Shown here: positions 32,732-44,337 of the stretch, in pieces
Position numbering within the stretch: the first letter of the stretch is position 1
Layout: every line of letters starts with the position of its first letter
NCBI GenBank assembly: GCA_914767885.1
Contig: CAJZBQ010000044.1
Span: 620,001 to 684,000, forward strand
Direction: 5' to 3'
Source: Blepharisma stoltei
Lineage: Eukaryota; Ciliophora; Heterotrichea; Heterotrichida; Blepharismidae
DNA length: 64,000 bases
The notes under the pieces: generated by a model
Database searches by the model: none
Seen by the model: only the letters and a program-made list of their open reading frames with translations
Told to the model about the DNA's origin: nothing
Translations under genes and position numbers: made by a program

Positions 32732-34641
32732 TTAAAGGATCGTTGCGACATCTTCAGGCATTTCCTCAATTTGAGTTGAATAATGTTGTTCCAAATCTCT
32801 TAAAAACTGAGCATCCTGTTCCGTCACAAAATTAATGGCCACTCCTTTGCGGCCAAATCTTCCACTTCTTCCAATACGATGCAGATAATTTTCGAAGTTA
32901 TTCGGAAGATCATAATTCATAACCAAAGAAACTTGCTGGATATCAATCCCTCTGGCCAACAAATCAGTTGTTATAAGAACTCTGCTTGACCCACTTCTGA
33001 ACTCCCTCATAATAAGTTCCCTTTGATTTTGCTCCATTTCTCCATGCATAAATGACACAACAAAATCTTTTTCAGTCATAGACTGAGCCAGCTCTTCCAC
33101 TTTTCTGCGGGTGTTACAATAAATGATTGCTTGGGTTATGTCTAAGTTTTCATATAAATCAGTCAGAGTAGGAAACTTCCACTCTTCTTTTTCAATAGGG
33201 ATATAGTACTGTTTGATACCTTCTAAAGTCAACTCATCTTTTTTTACTAAAATACGGATCGGATTTCTCATGAAATCTTCGGTTAGCTTAACTCCCCCCT
33301 CCGTGAGCGAACAAAAAAATTTTGTTTACTCACAAAGGGGGTTTAAATGTTTTTTTTTAAAAAAAATTTATTAAATTTTTTTTTTCAAAATTTAAAAAAA
33401 ATCTCACTTCTATAAAAATTGGAAAGCAAATATTAATTTAATTTGTAAAATTTATGTTTTAAAACGCAATTTGTTTAAAATTAAACGGAATTAGCTCGAG
33501 ATTTCATTATACTAATTATCACTTATATGTTAAATTTTTTTTCCATAAAAAAATTTTCTATTATATTTTTGTTCACTCATGTAGGTGGGTCTTTGGGCAA
33601 AAAATAGATGCCTTTGTTCACTCACGGAGGGGACGAGTAAGTATGTCTGAGGGCATAGTTGCAGAAAGCAAACAGCACTGGATGTTGCCTGGGAGATGTC
33701 TGAAAATTTCTTGGATTTGTTCTTTAAAGCCTAATGAAAGCATCACGTCGGCTTCATCCAGGATGAAAATTCGTAAGTGCTGAGCAGACATGAGGTTTCT
33801 GTTGAGTAAGTCAAAAACCCTGCCAGGTGTCCCGACGACAACTTGCACCCCTCTTTCAAGTGTCCTGATATCTTCTTTAATGAGGGTGCCTCCAATGCAC
33901 GCATGCACCTTAACGTGCATGTACTCGCCGATTTGGCTGACGACGCGAAAGATCTGCTGAGCGAGCTCTCTGGTGGGTGCAAGTACCAAAGCTTGGAGTC
34001 TATTCACGTCTGTATCGATCAGTTGGAGCAGACCAACAGTAAATGTGGCTGTTTTACCTGTTCCTGATTGCGCCTGAGCAATAGTATCATGTCCCAGAAC
34101 AATTGGTTTGATACCCTTTTGCTGTATGGCTGACGGTTTTTCGAACCCATAAGAGTAAATTCCTCTCACTCCCCCCCTCCGTGAGTGAACAAAACCATTA
34201 GAAAAATCGCTATTTTTTGCCCAAAAACCCACCTCCGTGAGTGAACACAATTTTTTTAAATAGAAAAATTTTTTATGGAAAAAAATTTTGATATATAAGT
34301 AAATAATTATTATAATGAAATCTAGAGCTAATTCTGTTTAATTTTAAACAAATTGCTTTTTAAAACATAAATTTTATAAATTAAATTAATATCTGCTCTC
34401 CAATTTTTGCAAATTAGGATTTTTTTAAATTTCGAAAGAAAAAAAAATTCTATAAAATTTATATATAAATTTTTTTTAAAAAAAAAATTAAACCCCCTCC
34501 GTGAGTGAACAAAATTTTTTTGTTCACTCACGGAGGGGGGGGAGTTAGGAGTTCTTCTTTGAGTTCCATGTCATCAAAACTCTCAACTGATTCATCCCAG
34601 TTGGATTCGATGACATAGTCATTTGATAATGTTTCTGACAT
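32732..34641 (-). CDS. EIF4A: DEAD-box translation initiation factor eIF4A
   Basis: ATG 34639-34641, stop TAA. Two MITEs split the gene; with them removed it is 393 residues, the normal eIF4A length. Motifs: Q motif [10 protein letters not shown], Walker [31 protein letters not shown], then [29 protein letters not shown] and [13 protein letters not shown]. The junctions read [12 protein letters not shown] and [17 protein letters not shown], both conserved eIF4A segments. RNA helicase that unwinds mRNA 5' ends for 40S loading. As an essential gene carrying two insertions, it gives strong evidence that the insertions are removed. Confidence 0.96.
33292..33637 (-). mobile_element. CTCC MITE in eIF4A, between SAT and helicase C domain
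   Basis: 346 bp, TAA on both sides (TTA in gene sense; empty site CTTAAG). Ends CTCCCCCCTCCGTGAGCG and CTCACGGAGGGGACGAG. Removal restores PSDILKLTEDF. Confidence 0.92.
34169..34544 (+). mobile_element. CTCC MITE in eIF4A N-terminal region (376 bp)
   Basis: Flanks TCA (34166-34168) and TTA (34545-34547), one mismatch at the central base. Either residual triplet encodes [10 protein letters not shown]. Structure and orientation as in the 6643 copy. Confidence 0.92.
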
Positions 34642-34768
34642 ATTATCTTTGTAAAATTTGAAATTCAGGCATTAATTTATCATCTTTTTGATAAACAAAT
34701 TATTTTTATTAAGACTGCAAGGTAAATAAAGCAAAACTGATTAATTTAAGATCCTGTGAGATTTATAA

Positions 34769-36641
34769 ATGGAACAGTGGCTTGTATCAGTTCAGTGCCA
34801 ACCAAGTCAAAAGGATAGTATCACTCAAGTAATCGAGCAAGAAGTCATGCAGACGAGCTCGCGGCCACTTGGAAGAGTTCACTTGTTCAATTGTCCAATT
34901 CATTTCAAAGTGGGATCTCTTGACCAACTTGTAGCTTTAGCAGATGATTTGAATAAGCTGGATCATCACCTTGAAGGCGTTGTGAAGAAAGTGGAGCGCC
35001 AGTTTGTGGAAATAGAGCCAAATCCTCATCTTACAATTGACAACCCATTTGTAGGAAACCAGCAGTCTTTTGCACCAATAGATTATGTTGCCAATTTTCA
35101 ATGGAATAATTCCAAGTACCCTCCGACCAAGACTTTGCAAGAACTCTCAGCCCTCCCCTTTAAATTGGAACAAAATATTGTACTTTAACTCCCTTAAAAT
35201 TGGCAAATTTTTTTAATAGGAAATTTTATAGGTAAAAATACTAATTTTTATATAATAGATTTGGCCTAATTTAATGGAAAAAATGAAATTAGAATATTAT
35301 TTATAAATTTTTGAATTAATTCTTCATAAAATAAATTAATTTCAAATATATAGGTCCAATTTTATATTAAAAAATTTAATACAATTGTTTTTCGTCCTTA
35401 AATATCAGCAGGAATTTTTGTTCCGATTTATAGGAGGGAGTCAGGACTTATAGAAGAAAGGATGAGGGCATTGGATGACGATGTGAAGAATAAGACAGTG
35501 AGATACCAAGAAGCTAAAAACTCATTGGGAGCAATCACTAAAAAGGAGTCTGGAAACCTCTACTCCAAAGATCTTGCAGAAATCATTACATCTGCTATAG
35601 CTTCGCCTGAAGATTTCATCAACTCAGAACACTTGAAGACTTATTTAATTGTGCTGCCTAAGAAAGATGTTAAAAAGTGGTTGGAAGGCTATGAATTTTT
35701 GGACTCTGGAGTGGTGCCAAGAAGCACAAAGCAGTTTGACGTTGAGGATAAAGACTTGACCCTGTGGAGAGTTGTAGTTCTTAAGCCATCGGCCGATTCC
35801 TTTGTGCCTGCAGAAATAAAATGGTGACGTTGACGGAAATTGTTCTCTGAAGCGCATTCCATATGAAGCAGGTAGGAACCATCCTGATGAAGCAAGGCCT
35901 CTGTCCCTTTTTGAAGTAGGGCTTCAGGTTTGAGGATGCCTTGCCGAGAAGGGAAGTTTTGTTTCTCCCCGAAGGTTTTCCTGTCTCTGTCAGATAAGCT
36001 CGACAGGCTTTACCTGCGGTGTGTCTGTCCTTGTCGTCACTCTGCAAAAGGTGGCTCTGCCCTAGGGAGATGAGCTCTTGGAGAGGTGGTTTAGATCGAA
36101 AATTCAAAATTGCGACCTTCCATTTCTCTCTTTTGTCTCGTGGATTGATTGAAGCTGATATTTTGGAGTCAAGACAAGGTGAAGGCTAATCCTTGTCTGC
36201 TTATTTCCAGCTTAACCTTTAAACTTTAACTTTGTGTCTGCAGTAAAACAAAACAAATGGGCCGCAAGAGAATTTAGCTTTGATCCTGCTTATACAGAGA
36301 ACCAAGCAGCTTCTAAAGAAAAAGTGAATAAGCAGTTCCAAACCCAGCACAATTTACTATGGAGAGCTTGCAAGGTCGTCTTCAGCGAATTATTCATTGC
36401 GTTAATTCATCTCAAAGCTATGAGAATTTTTGCTGAGTCTGTTTTGAGATATTCGCTGCCTCCTCAATTTGTGTCATTCTATATCATTCCAGAAAGAGAT
36501 AGGGAAAAAAGAGTGCTTGACAGCATGGTCAAAAAGTTCATGAGGCCTGGAGAAACTGCAGATATGTACGGCTCAAGAGATGATAGTGATGAAAACGAAG
36601 ATTTCTTCCCATTTGTCTTTGTCAGGCTCCCATCGTTTTAA
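34769..36641 (+). CDS. ATP6V1C: V-type proton ATPase subunit C
   Basis: ATG 34769, stop TAA 36639-36641. A MITE (35150-35440) and a retroposon-derived IES (35819-36245) interrupt it; without them 383 residues remain, the usual subunit C length. Recognisable blocks: FQWNNSKYPPTKTLQELS, a central helical region, YLIVLPKKDVKKWLEGYEFL, VVPRSTK, then the C-terminal signature FSELFIALIHLKAMRIFAESVLRYSLPP. Subunit C bridges V1 to the peripheral stalks and controls reversible assembly of the pump. Confidence 0.93.
35150..35440 (+). mobile_element. CTCC MITE (TTTAAATTGG subfamily) in V-ATPase C
   Basis: Flanked by TCA on both sides (35147-35149 and 35441-35443). Inner ends CCTCCCCTTTAAATTGG and TATAGGAGGGAG. 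Removal restores LQELSGLIEERMRAL in frame. No TA at either edge. Confidence 0.85.
35819..36245 (+). mobile_element. Retroposon-derived IES in V-ATPase C (427 bp)
   Basis: A GC-rich insert with a 13-bp TSD TTTGTG(C/T)CTGCAG at 35801-35813 and 36231-36243. Joining TA 35817-35818 to TA 36244-36245 restores FVPAEIKQNKWAAREFSF in frame. Without removal the frame runs into many Trp codons and then stops. Confidence 0.85.
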
Positions 36642-36922
36642 ATTTATTATTTGGAAGTTATGCCTAACTAATTCAAGAATTTCTTATCCATTAAAAATAA
36701 ATAAGCTATGATGTTATCCTAATTTCATATAGTAAATATAGCCAGCAGCAAAGTCAATAATTATCATAACTAGTATATATGACTAAAGTTTTTTAATTTC
36801 ATACATTTATTTACTTATTTAATATAAGAAAGTTATCTTTCAAAATTTCATTTCATCTTTATCGATAAAATAAATTTCATTGTGAATTAATTCACATTTT
36901 TTAAATTTAAAAATCATCGTTA

Positions 36923-39400
36923 ATGTCAAGGAGTGAAAATAACGGTGCATGAAAATTGATCTGAAAAATTTTCTCTGAAAAATTTGCTTCTAAAATATGA
37001 TCAAATACCGAAAAATAAAAAAATTTTGACAATAAATCCTGGGAGAATATCACAAAGAGAAATGCTTCGATCAAATGAAATGCAGCCGAAAATATCAACG
37101 TCTCGCTTAGATTTCGCCCGCTCAGTTCTCGCGAAATCGATGATTTCGAGACAAATATTTGGAATATTTCAAAATCAGCAGTATCACTCAAGCAAGAATA
37201 TTTGCATGTCCTTGCAGAAGCCAAAAGAATTGCAAGAATTCCTAAATCCTATGCTTACAGTAAATTTCATTTAGATTATTGTTTTTCTCCAAGAGATTCA
37301 AATCAAGCAGTTTACGAGACTGTTGGCAAAAGAGTAGTTTTAGCTTCTTTAGAAGGCTATAATGGAACAATTTTTGCATATGGGCAAACTGGTAGTGGAA
37401 AAACCTACACCATGATGGGTAGTGAAGGCTCTGAAATGGATTCAGCAGATGAAAGAAGAAAAATGAACTCTACCCCAGTCCCTAAAACAGACAGAAGGTC
37501 AGTTTCGCCTTTTAGAGTGAACCAGTCATTTCAAAGGATTGCTCCTATATATAAAAAGCCAACTACAGAAAAGGAAAAAGGCATAATAATTTATGCTTTA
37601 GAAGAGCTATTCTTAGGGATTAATAAAAATCCAGAGAAAACATATTTTTTGTCATGCAGCTATTTAGAGATCTATAATGAACAAGTTTATGATTTATTGA
37701 CTGAGAGTTCACATTTCCAAGAAGAGCCTTTGACAATTAATGAAGACTCTGAAAAAGGGTTTTATGTGAAAGGTCTTAGTGAGCACGCAGTGAGAACAAT
37801 AGAAGAAGTCAAAAGGTTCATTGAGAGAGGAGAGACAAATAGGAGATATGCAGCTACAGCTATGAATCATCACAGCTCAAGGTCACACACTATTTTCAAG
37901 CTTAGCGTAGCTAGTGTTGCTTCAGATAGCGGAGAAAATGAAGTTGAAGAAAACAGCATCACGACTGAAAGTGTGCTAAATTTCGTAGATTTAGCTGGAT
38001 CTGAAAGAGTTAACAGTGTACAAGCAGAGAATTCTTATAGCGCAGTCAGAAAAAATAGCAATGACTCTTTAGCCCTTGAAGGAAAGCACATTAATACAAG
38101 CTTGTTCTATTTATGTCAAGTTATTAACAGACTCAGTGAAAAAACAACCATTAAATCTGATAACCATATACCTTATAGGAACTCAAACCTAACCAAAATC
38201 CTTAGATCTTCACTCGGAGGCAATGCAATTACCTGCATTATATGCACTGCAACTCCTACATTAAACCAATTTGAAATGACTTTAAGCACCTTGAGATTCG
38301 GAGGGACTGCAAAAACTATCACAAATAACATTGAAGCCAATATTAAGAGTAACAAAAGTGCTGAGCTTATTGAAGCTTATCAAAGAGATATAGAGCAGCT
38401 TAAAAAAGAGCTGGAAATAGCACAGCAAGGAGGACAAACTAGGTTTGAAGAAGCTATCCAAGTAAAAACACAACTTGAAGAAAGAATTTCTAGACTAACC
38501 CAAATGCTCATAAACCAATCTCGCCAGCATGCTCCTCACAATGTTAAAAAAGAAAAAAAATCTCATGAGACTTGACTCATAAATGCTGGGGATTTATCGG
38601 CTGATAGGAGACTTGAAATTCAAAAGTTTTCGCCAAAAGATACTGATAAAGAAAATACTTTTGAGGACCGAGGTAGGATGGCGTTCAATAGAATGAAATT
38701 GATGCATTTAGAAGCTGCTGAAAAAGATAAAGAAATTGCTGAATTAGTCGAAATGAAAGATGATTTAGTGGAATCAAAAGCAAATGTAAGAAATATTTAG
38801 CTCAAAAATGATTTAAAAAAAGCACTAACACTGTGTAAAGATTTATCAGACAAGAAACAAAGTTATAAAGCAAAATGCAAAAAATTCAAAGAAAAACAAA
38901 AAATGTTGACACAAAAGCTAAGCTTGCTTGAGGTTCAGCAAGGGCTTGACAAGCTATCTTCAGAGCAGCTCCAAAAATTGGAGAGTTTTTATTTTTGCGC
39001 CTTGGATTCAGTCAAAAATGCAAAATTTAGAAGAAAATATGAAAGCCAATTGAGTATGATGAATCAGCATGACTCAGGAATGGAATATAGCCCTCATAGT
39101 GACCACAGCAAATTTTTAGACGAACTTGGGCTCAACGAAGAAGCCTCAGTTTCAAAAACTGAGTCTGACCCGTCTTTTGAGTTTAAAGGGTCTTTCTACA
39201 GGAGTAGAACGGGAAATGACAGCAGCTTTGCTTCAACTGCCCAAGACATGAGCACTATGCTGTTACTAAATTTATTAGACAATGAGTATGAAGACAGCAG
39301 ATCTCCAGTCAAACAAAGAAACATCTACGGGACCCACAACTTAAAAAGCCCTCTGAAAATTATATCTGAAAGCCAAGAAAGTCTTGTGAAAAATAAATAA
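36923..39400 (+). CDS. Second kinesin (CENP-E/kinesin-7-like motor), with an in-frame TAA
   Basis: Motor domain near the N-terminus: NVSLRFRPLSSRE (beta 1), IFAYGQTGSGKTYTM, NHHSSRSHTIF, NFVDLAGSERV, HIPYRNSNLTKILRSSLGGN, then a coiled coil. TGA=Trp at 37076 and 38573; one 15-nt intron (GTAAGAAATATTTAG) near 38786. The tail (about residues 590-820) has coiled coil then Ser-rich disorder. Total 820 codons in one frame from ATG 36923, but codon 37016-37018 is TAA. No ATG lies between this TAA and the motor, so either the start is elsewhere, a small excision was missed, or an A-run indel is present. Subfamily assignment is tentative. Confidence 0.8.
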
Positions 39401-39448
39401 TCATTTGAATTTAATCGCATTTTTTAGTCAATTATTTATTGTCATTTT

Positions 39449-41842
39449 TTAAATTCTATTACTAGGCTGATTAGTCGTGTTAACAGTAGCCAGCATCAAC
39501 TGAGTAAACTCATCTAGATCGATTTCTCCGTCACCGTTCTTGTCTGCGTCCATTATCATTCTCATAAAAACTGTCTCGTTTTCCTCTGTCCCTCCAAGTG
39601 CTTGTTTAAGCTCATCCAAAGAGATTTTCCCATTCCCATCTTTGTCAAAAATCTTAAATGCGGTTTGCAAACGCTCCCTGCTCAAAGCAGTGCTTCAATT
39701 AGTAGCTGCAGTTAAAAATTCAGTATAATCTACATAGCCATTCCCATCTGCGTCACATTGGTTCATAAGTTCATCTACGTCGACCCCAGAAAACATAGGG
39801 AACTTTGAAAACCCTTTTACAAGCTCTTCTCTGCTGAGTTTTCCATCACCATTTTCATCAATTTCTTGGAAAATGTCCCTTAAGTTAGCTAGTTCGTCAC
39901 CAGAAACAATTTGGCTTACAATGAACGTCATGGTCGCTCTTTGAAGCCGGTTTTGGATGTTAAAGTTTGATAAATGCTGCAATGACTCCTTTGCTATTGG
40001 TTGGTCTGGAACACGATTGTGAGCTCTGCTTTGTATCCAGGAATGGTTAAAAACTTCACCTACGTCGATTCTTTTTTCAGGGTTTTTGTTAAGCATCAAT
40101 TTTATTAAATCTTTGGCCTCTTTTGAAATGAAGTTCCAGCGAGATGAGCTGAATGATAAAGGCCGCTTAAGAATATTCGCATAAATGGCGTCATCATCTG
40201 GACCGTTAAAAGGAGGAGTCCCTGAAAGCATTATATAAAGAATAACACCTACCTTCCCCCACCTAGCGAACAAAGATATTGGAAAAAATTGCATTTTAAA
40301 CATAAATTTACAAATTAAATAAATATTTGATTTTCAATTTTTGCGAATTGGGATTTTTTTAAGTGAGCGAACAAAATTTTTTTGTTAGCGCACGGAGGGG
40401 GAGGGGAGTAAGCTCCAAACGTCGCATTTTTGGTCATAGCTGCCGTTGATGACTTCAGGAGCCACATAGTACGACGTTCCTATAAATTTTTTCATTTTCT
40501 TTCCTTTATTGAATTCTTGAGACGTCCCAAATCCATCATTTACATTAAAATAGCGTTGTGAGCCAATCAGTGTTAAAAATATTCTCTACCAGCAGACTTA
40601 TTGGAAGAATCGGAAAATTTTGAAGAGAGCAAAGTGCTTGAAACATCAGGAGGGTTTGCTGGCGAAGTAGAGCGCAAAGTTAGTTTAGCCAAACCGCATG
40701 CTCATACATACACTAGCCAGTTTTTATCTCTTGGGAGAGGAAACTCAAAGTTGTGTAAAGGGATAGTCCAGCAGTCCAGAATTGGGTTTCTTTGCTTAAC
40801 GAGCATCCCAGCGAGATGCCAGGCGTTGTGTCCTGGCCGTAAGCGCAAGCCTTTGTCTGTGAGAACAGTATAGTGGAAGGCCATATCCAACTGGCAATTA
40901 GTGGTGGAGTGGAAATAGAGGCGAATAGTTGCCTGTGAGCCTACTGGAAACTTCTCTATAAGTAAATAAGGAAGTACGTCCCAAAATCAATTAGTTTTAA
41001 TCTCGCAGTTGGCGTCTTATTTTCCAACAGCAAGTTTTCTGGCTTTAAATCGCGATGAACAATGCCAGCCTCATGGCAATATTTAATGGCAGAGGTGATG
41101 TCAAACATATACTTCGCTGCTTGGTTCTCACTCCCTCCTTGGTGAACGAGCTAAAAAATCTTGTTCGAAAATCACTTTTTTTAAAAAAAATGCGGAATTT
41201 GTAAATATTTTAAGTAACAAATCTCAAAACTTTATGGTTTAGAATAAAGTTTCATATTATTTTCACTAGATTTCACTATTATAATTATTAATTATACATT
41301 AAAATATCGTTTGCAGCAAGAAATTTACACTGAAACATTTTTGCTTGCTAAAACGAGGTTTAATTTCTCAAAAAAGAGATTTCTCCAATAGTTTTACTCT
41401 GAGAGTCAGAAAAATAGTCCAGCTCTTTGATTCTGTCAAACAATTCTCCTCCTGTACATAGCTCAGTGACCATTGAAAGATATTTTTCGTCTTGGTAGAC
41501 TTCGAATATTTTGATAATATTAGGATGGTCAAGCTTTTTTAATATATTCACTTCCTCCATCAATTGAGCAATCTTGGATTTATCAATTGAAGAAAGAGGA
41601 ATAAATTTAATAGCCCGCTCTAGTTTGGTCTCTTTGTGCCTGCCAAGTTTGACTTGACCAAAGCCTCCATCTCCGATGGCTCTTACAATCTCGTATTTAT
41701 CAGCCACACTTCCCTTGATTAATTGAACCAGATTGCTTGTGCTGACTGAAAATTTTCTGTCTTTAAGATTTTTGCCGCTTTTTGGCTCATTATTGCTACC
41801 TTTATGTTTAGGGGATTTTGAAGTTGCGCAGCAAGCACCCAT
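39449..41842 (-). CDS. Calcium-dependent protein kinase (CDPK)
   Basis: ATG 41840-41842; MGACCATS suggests N-myristoylation and palmitoylation. Kinase core in pieces: [18 protein letters not shown], then after the MITE (41131-41405) [15 protein letters not shown], and after a retroposon (40534-40975) [13 protein letters not shown], and after a small MITE (40252-40408) [15 protein letters not shown]. Four EF hands follow ([51 protein letters not shown]). Collapsed at the duplications, the product is 500 residues, standard CDPK length. Plant/protist calcium-regulated kinase. Three insertions in one gene. Confidence 0.9.
40252..40408 (+). mobile_element. Shortened CTCC MITE in the CDPK gene (157 bp)
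   Basis: Right flank TAA 40409-40411, left flank TA 40250-40251 with the third base changed. Interior is a deletion derivative: the TTGGAAAAAAT and GCATTTTAAACATAAATTT blocks and the terminal hairpin remain. Removal restores DVWSLGVILY. Confidence 0.8.
40534..40975. mobile_element. Retroposon-like insertion at the CDPK DFG motif (442 bp)
   Basis: Flanked by ACGTCCCAAA(A)TC at 40522-40533 and 40976-40988, a 12-13 bp TSD. Exact collapse gives LIDFGTSQEF, the expected CDPK sequence. The nearest in-frame TA pair would instead give [10 protein letters not shown] and damage the DFG motif. Moderately GC-rich, non-coding. Confidence 0.75.
41131..41405 (-). mobile_element. Diverged CTCC MITE in the CDPK gene (275 bp)
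   Basis: TCA on both sides (41128-41130 and 41406-41408; TGA in gene sense, CTGAG empty site). Left end CTCCCTCCTTGGTGAACGAGC still resembles the family; the right end is decayed (GAGAG). Removal restores [14 protein letters not shown]. Confidence 0.8.
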
Positions 41843-42310
41843 TTATATGCAGTTATATGATTATATTTAGCCACTCATGATAAAATAAAATAAGCCAACT
41901 GATCTTATCTTGCCAAAAAATATAAATCTTAAGTTTTCATTGGCTTGATAAGTTGATTTTTAAGGGTATTTTACCCGTTTACTGAAGATTAAGCATTACT
42001 ACTAGTTGGAGATCAAAAAAGGCATTCAATAATTATGCCTCAAGAATATGTAAAATTAATATCCTTACTCTCTCTGGTTGAAAAGAAAAATACTCCTTTT
42101 ACGATTATGGCTTTCTTGAGCCAAAGCTGAAGAAAAAATTAGAGCCAGAGAGAAAAAACTACCAAGGTTATTGATAATAATAAAAATGAATTAAATTGAA
42201 ATTATCTGTGACATAAGCTGCCCTTATTTCTTGAAAATATTAGCAGAGAAAAACACAGTCTTTGCAAATTTATGATTTAAAAGCAAACTTACAAACACTG
42301 TAGGTATGAT

Positions 42311-43049
42311 CATAATCATAAAATGGCAACATTCTTGAGGTGCCGATCTGCCCTCGTACCACTTACTTAACATTTTATGATTACAAGACTTCGTTTTCAT
42401 AAGAATTTACCCGAGAAAGGCAATGCAACAGGAGGGACCCCTGCCCTCAGGCCTGCCCAAGGAAACCTAAAAGCACATAGTTTTTCACTTCCAACCTGCG
42501 GCAGCGAAGGTGTCTTTGATCGTCACACAGCGTCAAGGAAGATAGAAATCGCTCACTCATAGCTATCGAAGGCGGTAGCATTATGTCTAACTCCCCCCCT
42601 CCGTGAGTGAACAAAAAGATCTTGCTCACTGACGGAGGGGGTTAATTTTTTTTTTTAAAAAAATTTATTTCGAAATTTAAAAAAATCCTAATTCGCAATA
42701 ATTGGAAAGCAAATATTAATTTAATTTATAAAATTTATGTTTTATAAAGCAATTTGTTTAAAATTAAACAGAATTAGCAAGAGATTTCATTACTAATTAT
42801 CACTTATATATCAAAATTTTTTATTAAAAAATTTTTGTTCACTCACGGAGGGTTGGTTTTTTGGGCAAAAAATAGCTATTTTTCTAATGGTTTTGTTCAC
42901 TCACGAAGATGGGGGGAGTAAGTGATTCTTGGTGGTCAAAGCAGACTGGCACAGTGATCTGCGGGCACGACGCATCCAAAGAAGAAGGGCGTTCTGGGCT
43001 GGTTACTCAGTTGCTGAACATTAAAGTATCTATTAAGTTAAGTTAAGCC
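42311..43049 (+). mobile_element. Retroposon with nested MITE (intergenic)
   Basis: A 17-bp TSD with two mismatches (AACACTGTAGGTATGAT 42294-42310; AACACTACAGGTATGAT 43050-43066). It ends in an AAGTT-type tandem tail (TTAAGTTAAGTTAAG). A short inverted pair ATCATAAAATG/CATTTTATGAT lies at its 5' end. The MITE at 42591-42918 is inserted inside. Non-coding. Confidence 0.8.
42591..42918 (-). mobile_element. CTCC MITE nested in a retroposon (328 bp)
   Basis: TAA at 42588-42590 and 42919-42921. Reverse orientation of the 6643 copy, ends CTCCCCCCCTCCGTGAGTG and CTCACGAAGATGGGGGGAG. Confidence 0.9.
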
Positions 43050-43129
43050 AACACTACAGGTATGATTTTAATAAATTGCATCAATTAATTTTAATATAAA
43101 TCTTCATTAAGAATAATTATAGCACATAG

Positions 43130-43410
43130 CCTCGTTTGGATTGCCCTGGGCTACATGATACCCAGCGAACTGGGTGATTTTGGCTCGGGCATTGCCAGTT
43201 GGCAAGTGAAACTTGATATGTCATTTGGCAACTGATAATGCACTAGCTAAATTACCAGCTGGTTGGACATCAAGAAGCCCAAACCAAGAGAGGCCATGGG
43301 CTATATAACTTATCCCTCCTTTTGTCTTGGGCTTTACCGATGTCAACGGAGAGCTGATTTTACCAGCTTTTTGGCAAGCTTATTACATCAAGAAGCTCTT
43401 AGACAATAGA
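43130..43410. repeat. GC-rich structured intergenic block
   Basis: Contains two copies of ACATCAAGAAGC (43267 and 43384), several TTGGCAA/TTGCCA motifs and a TACCAGCT/AGCTGGT pair. Resembles retroposon fragments, but no TSD was found and no ORF is present. Confidence 0.4.
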
Positions 43411-43458
43411 CGTGTCCTTTAACTAAATAAGCTATGGCAATCAATATAAATTTTATTA

Positions 43459-44181
43459 ATGGAAGAAGAAGATTCGACTGGGAAAAAGCAGGATTTTCTT
43501 GCCCTCACCAAAGACTTATTATCAAGAATTGAATCATTGTCAAATAAATCAGAAAATCTTTCCTCAGATCGAATTTCTTATATGGATTTGAAGAGTAATC
43601 TTCTGCTAGATTACTGCATCAATTACGCACACAATCTTTATCTTAACACAAAAGAGCAATCTAGTCCAGAAAAAGTGAAGCATTTGGTCAAGCTTAAATG
43701 TTTGATGGAAAGAATTAAGCCGCTTGATATAAAAGTCCAATACCAGCTTGACAAAATTTCACAAGGAAATTTAGACTCAGAATTAAAGTTTAAACCAAAC
43801 CCGAAAGAAATGGACTCACAGCTGCATATAACAGAAAAAAGCGACGTATATAAAGCACCGAAGTTCCAAGCTGCAATTTATGAAGAAAAAGGAGGAAAAG
43901 AAGAAAGGGACGAAAAAAGATTGAAAGAAAAACTCAAGCGCTCTTATTTGATACAAAGCTTGAAAGAAGAAATTGGAGATGAGCCTGTAGAAATAAAGAC
44001 TGGAAGAAGCAAAAGACTGAGAGAAATAGAAGAAGCACAGCAGGAGTATGAAGAAGAAAACTTCACAAGAGTGCAGATAACCAAGAAGGAGAGAATTTTG
44101 AGAAAGAAATTGCAAAAGAAGGATGAGGAAGAAGAAGAAAATATTTCTGGGTTTATGAGACTGCTCAACAAAAAGCATTAA
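43459..44181 (+). CDS. NGDN: Neuroguidin/Lcp5-like (Sas10/Utp3 family)
   Basis: A 240-residue single exon. The N-terminal Sas10/Utp3 domain is visible as YMDLKSNLLLDYCINYAHNLYL ... KVKHLVKLKCLMERIKPLDIKVQYQLDKI, the characteristic block of neuroguidin and Lcp5. The C-terminal half is charged (VYKAPKFQAAIYEEK, KRSYLIQSLKEEIGDEP, ITKKERILRKK), again as in the family. Lcp5 acts in the small-subunit processome in the nucleolus. Confidence 0.85.
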   Translation: MEEEDSTGKKQDFLALTKDLLSRIESLSNKSENLSSDRISYMDLKSNLLLDYCINYAHNLYLNTKEQSSPEKVKHLVKLKCLMERIKPLDIKVQYQLDKISQGNLDSELKFKPNPKEMDSQLHITEKSDVYKAPKFQAAIYEEKGGKEERDEKRLKEKLKRSYLIQSLKEEIGDEPVEIKTGRSKRLREIEEAQQEYEEENFTRVQITKKERILRKKLQKKDEEEEENISGFMRLLNKKH

Positions 44182-44337
44182 AATTTTGATAAATACCCTT
44201 TATCATTAATAGTGAGTATTTATTAAAAAATAGCCATAGTATATTAGGCTGAATTAGTCATTTAATATCGATTTTTTTCATATTATCTAAAAAAATTGAT
44301 TGAATATTTTTGAATGAAGTAACTTAAATTACAAATA

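Noticed and set aside
35819-35880. Trp-rich extension of the V-ATPase C reading frame
   Set aside because: It is translation of inserted DNA; homology to subunit C stops at the TA boundary and resumes after the insert.
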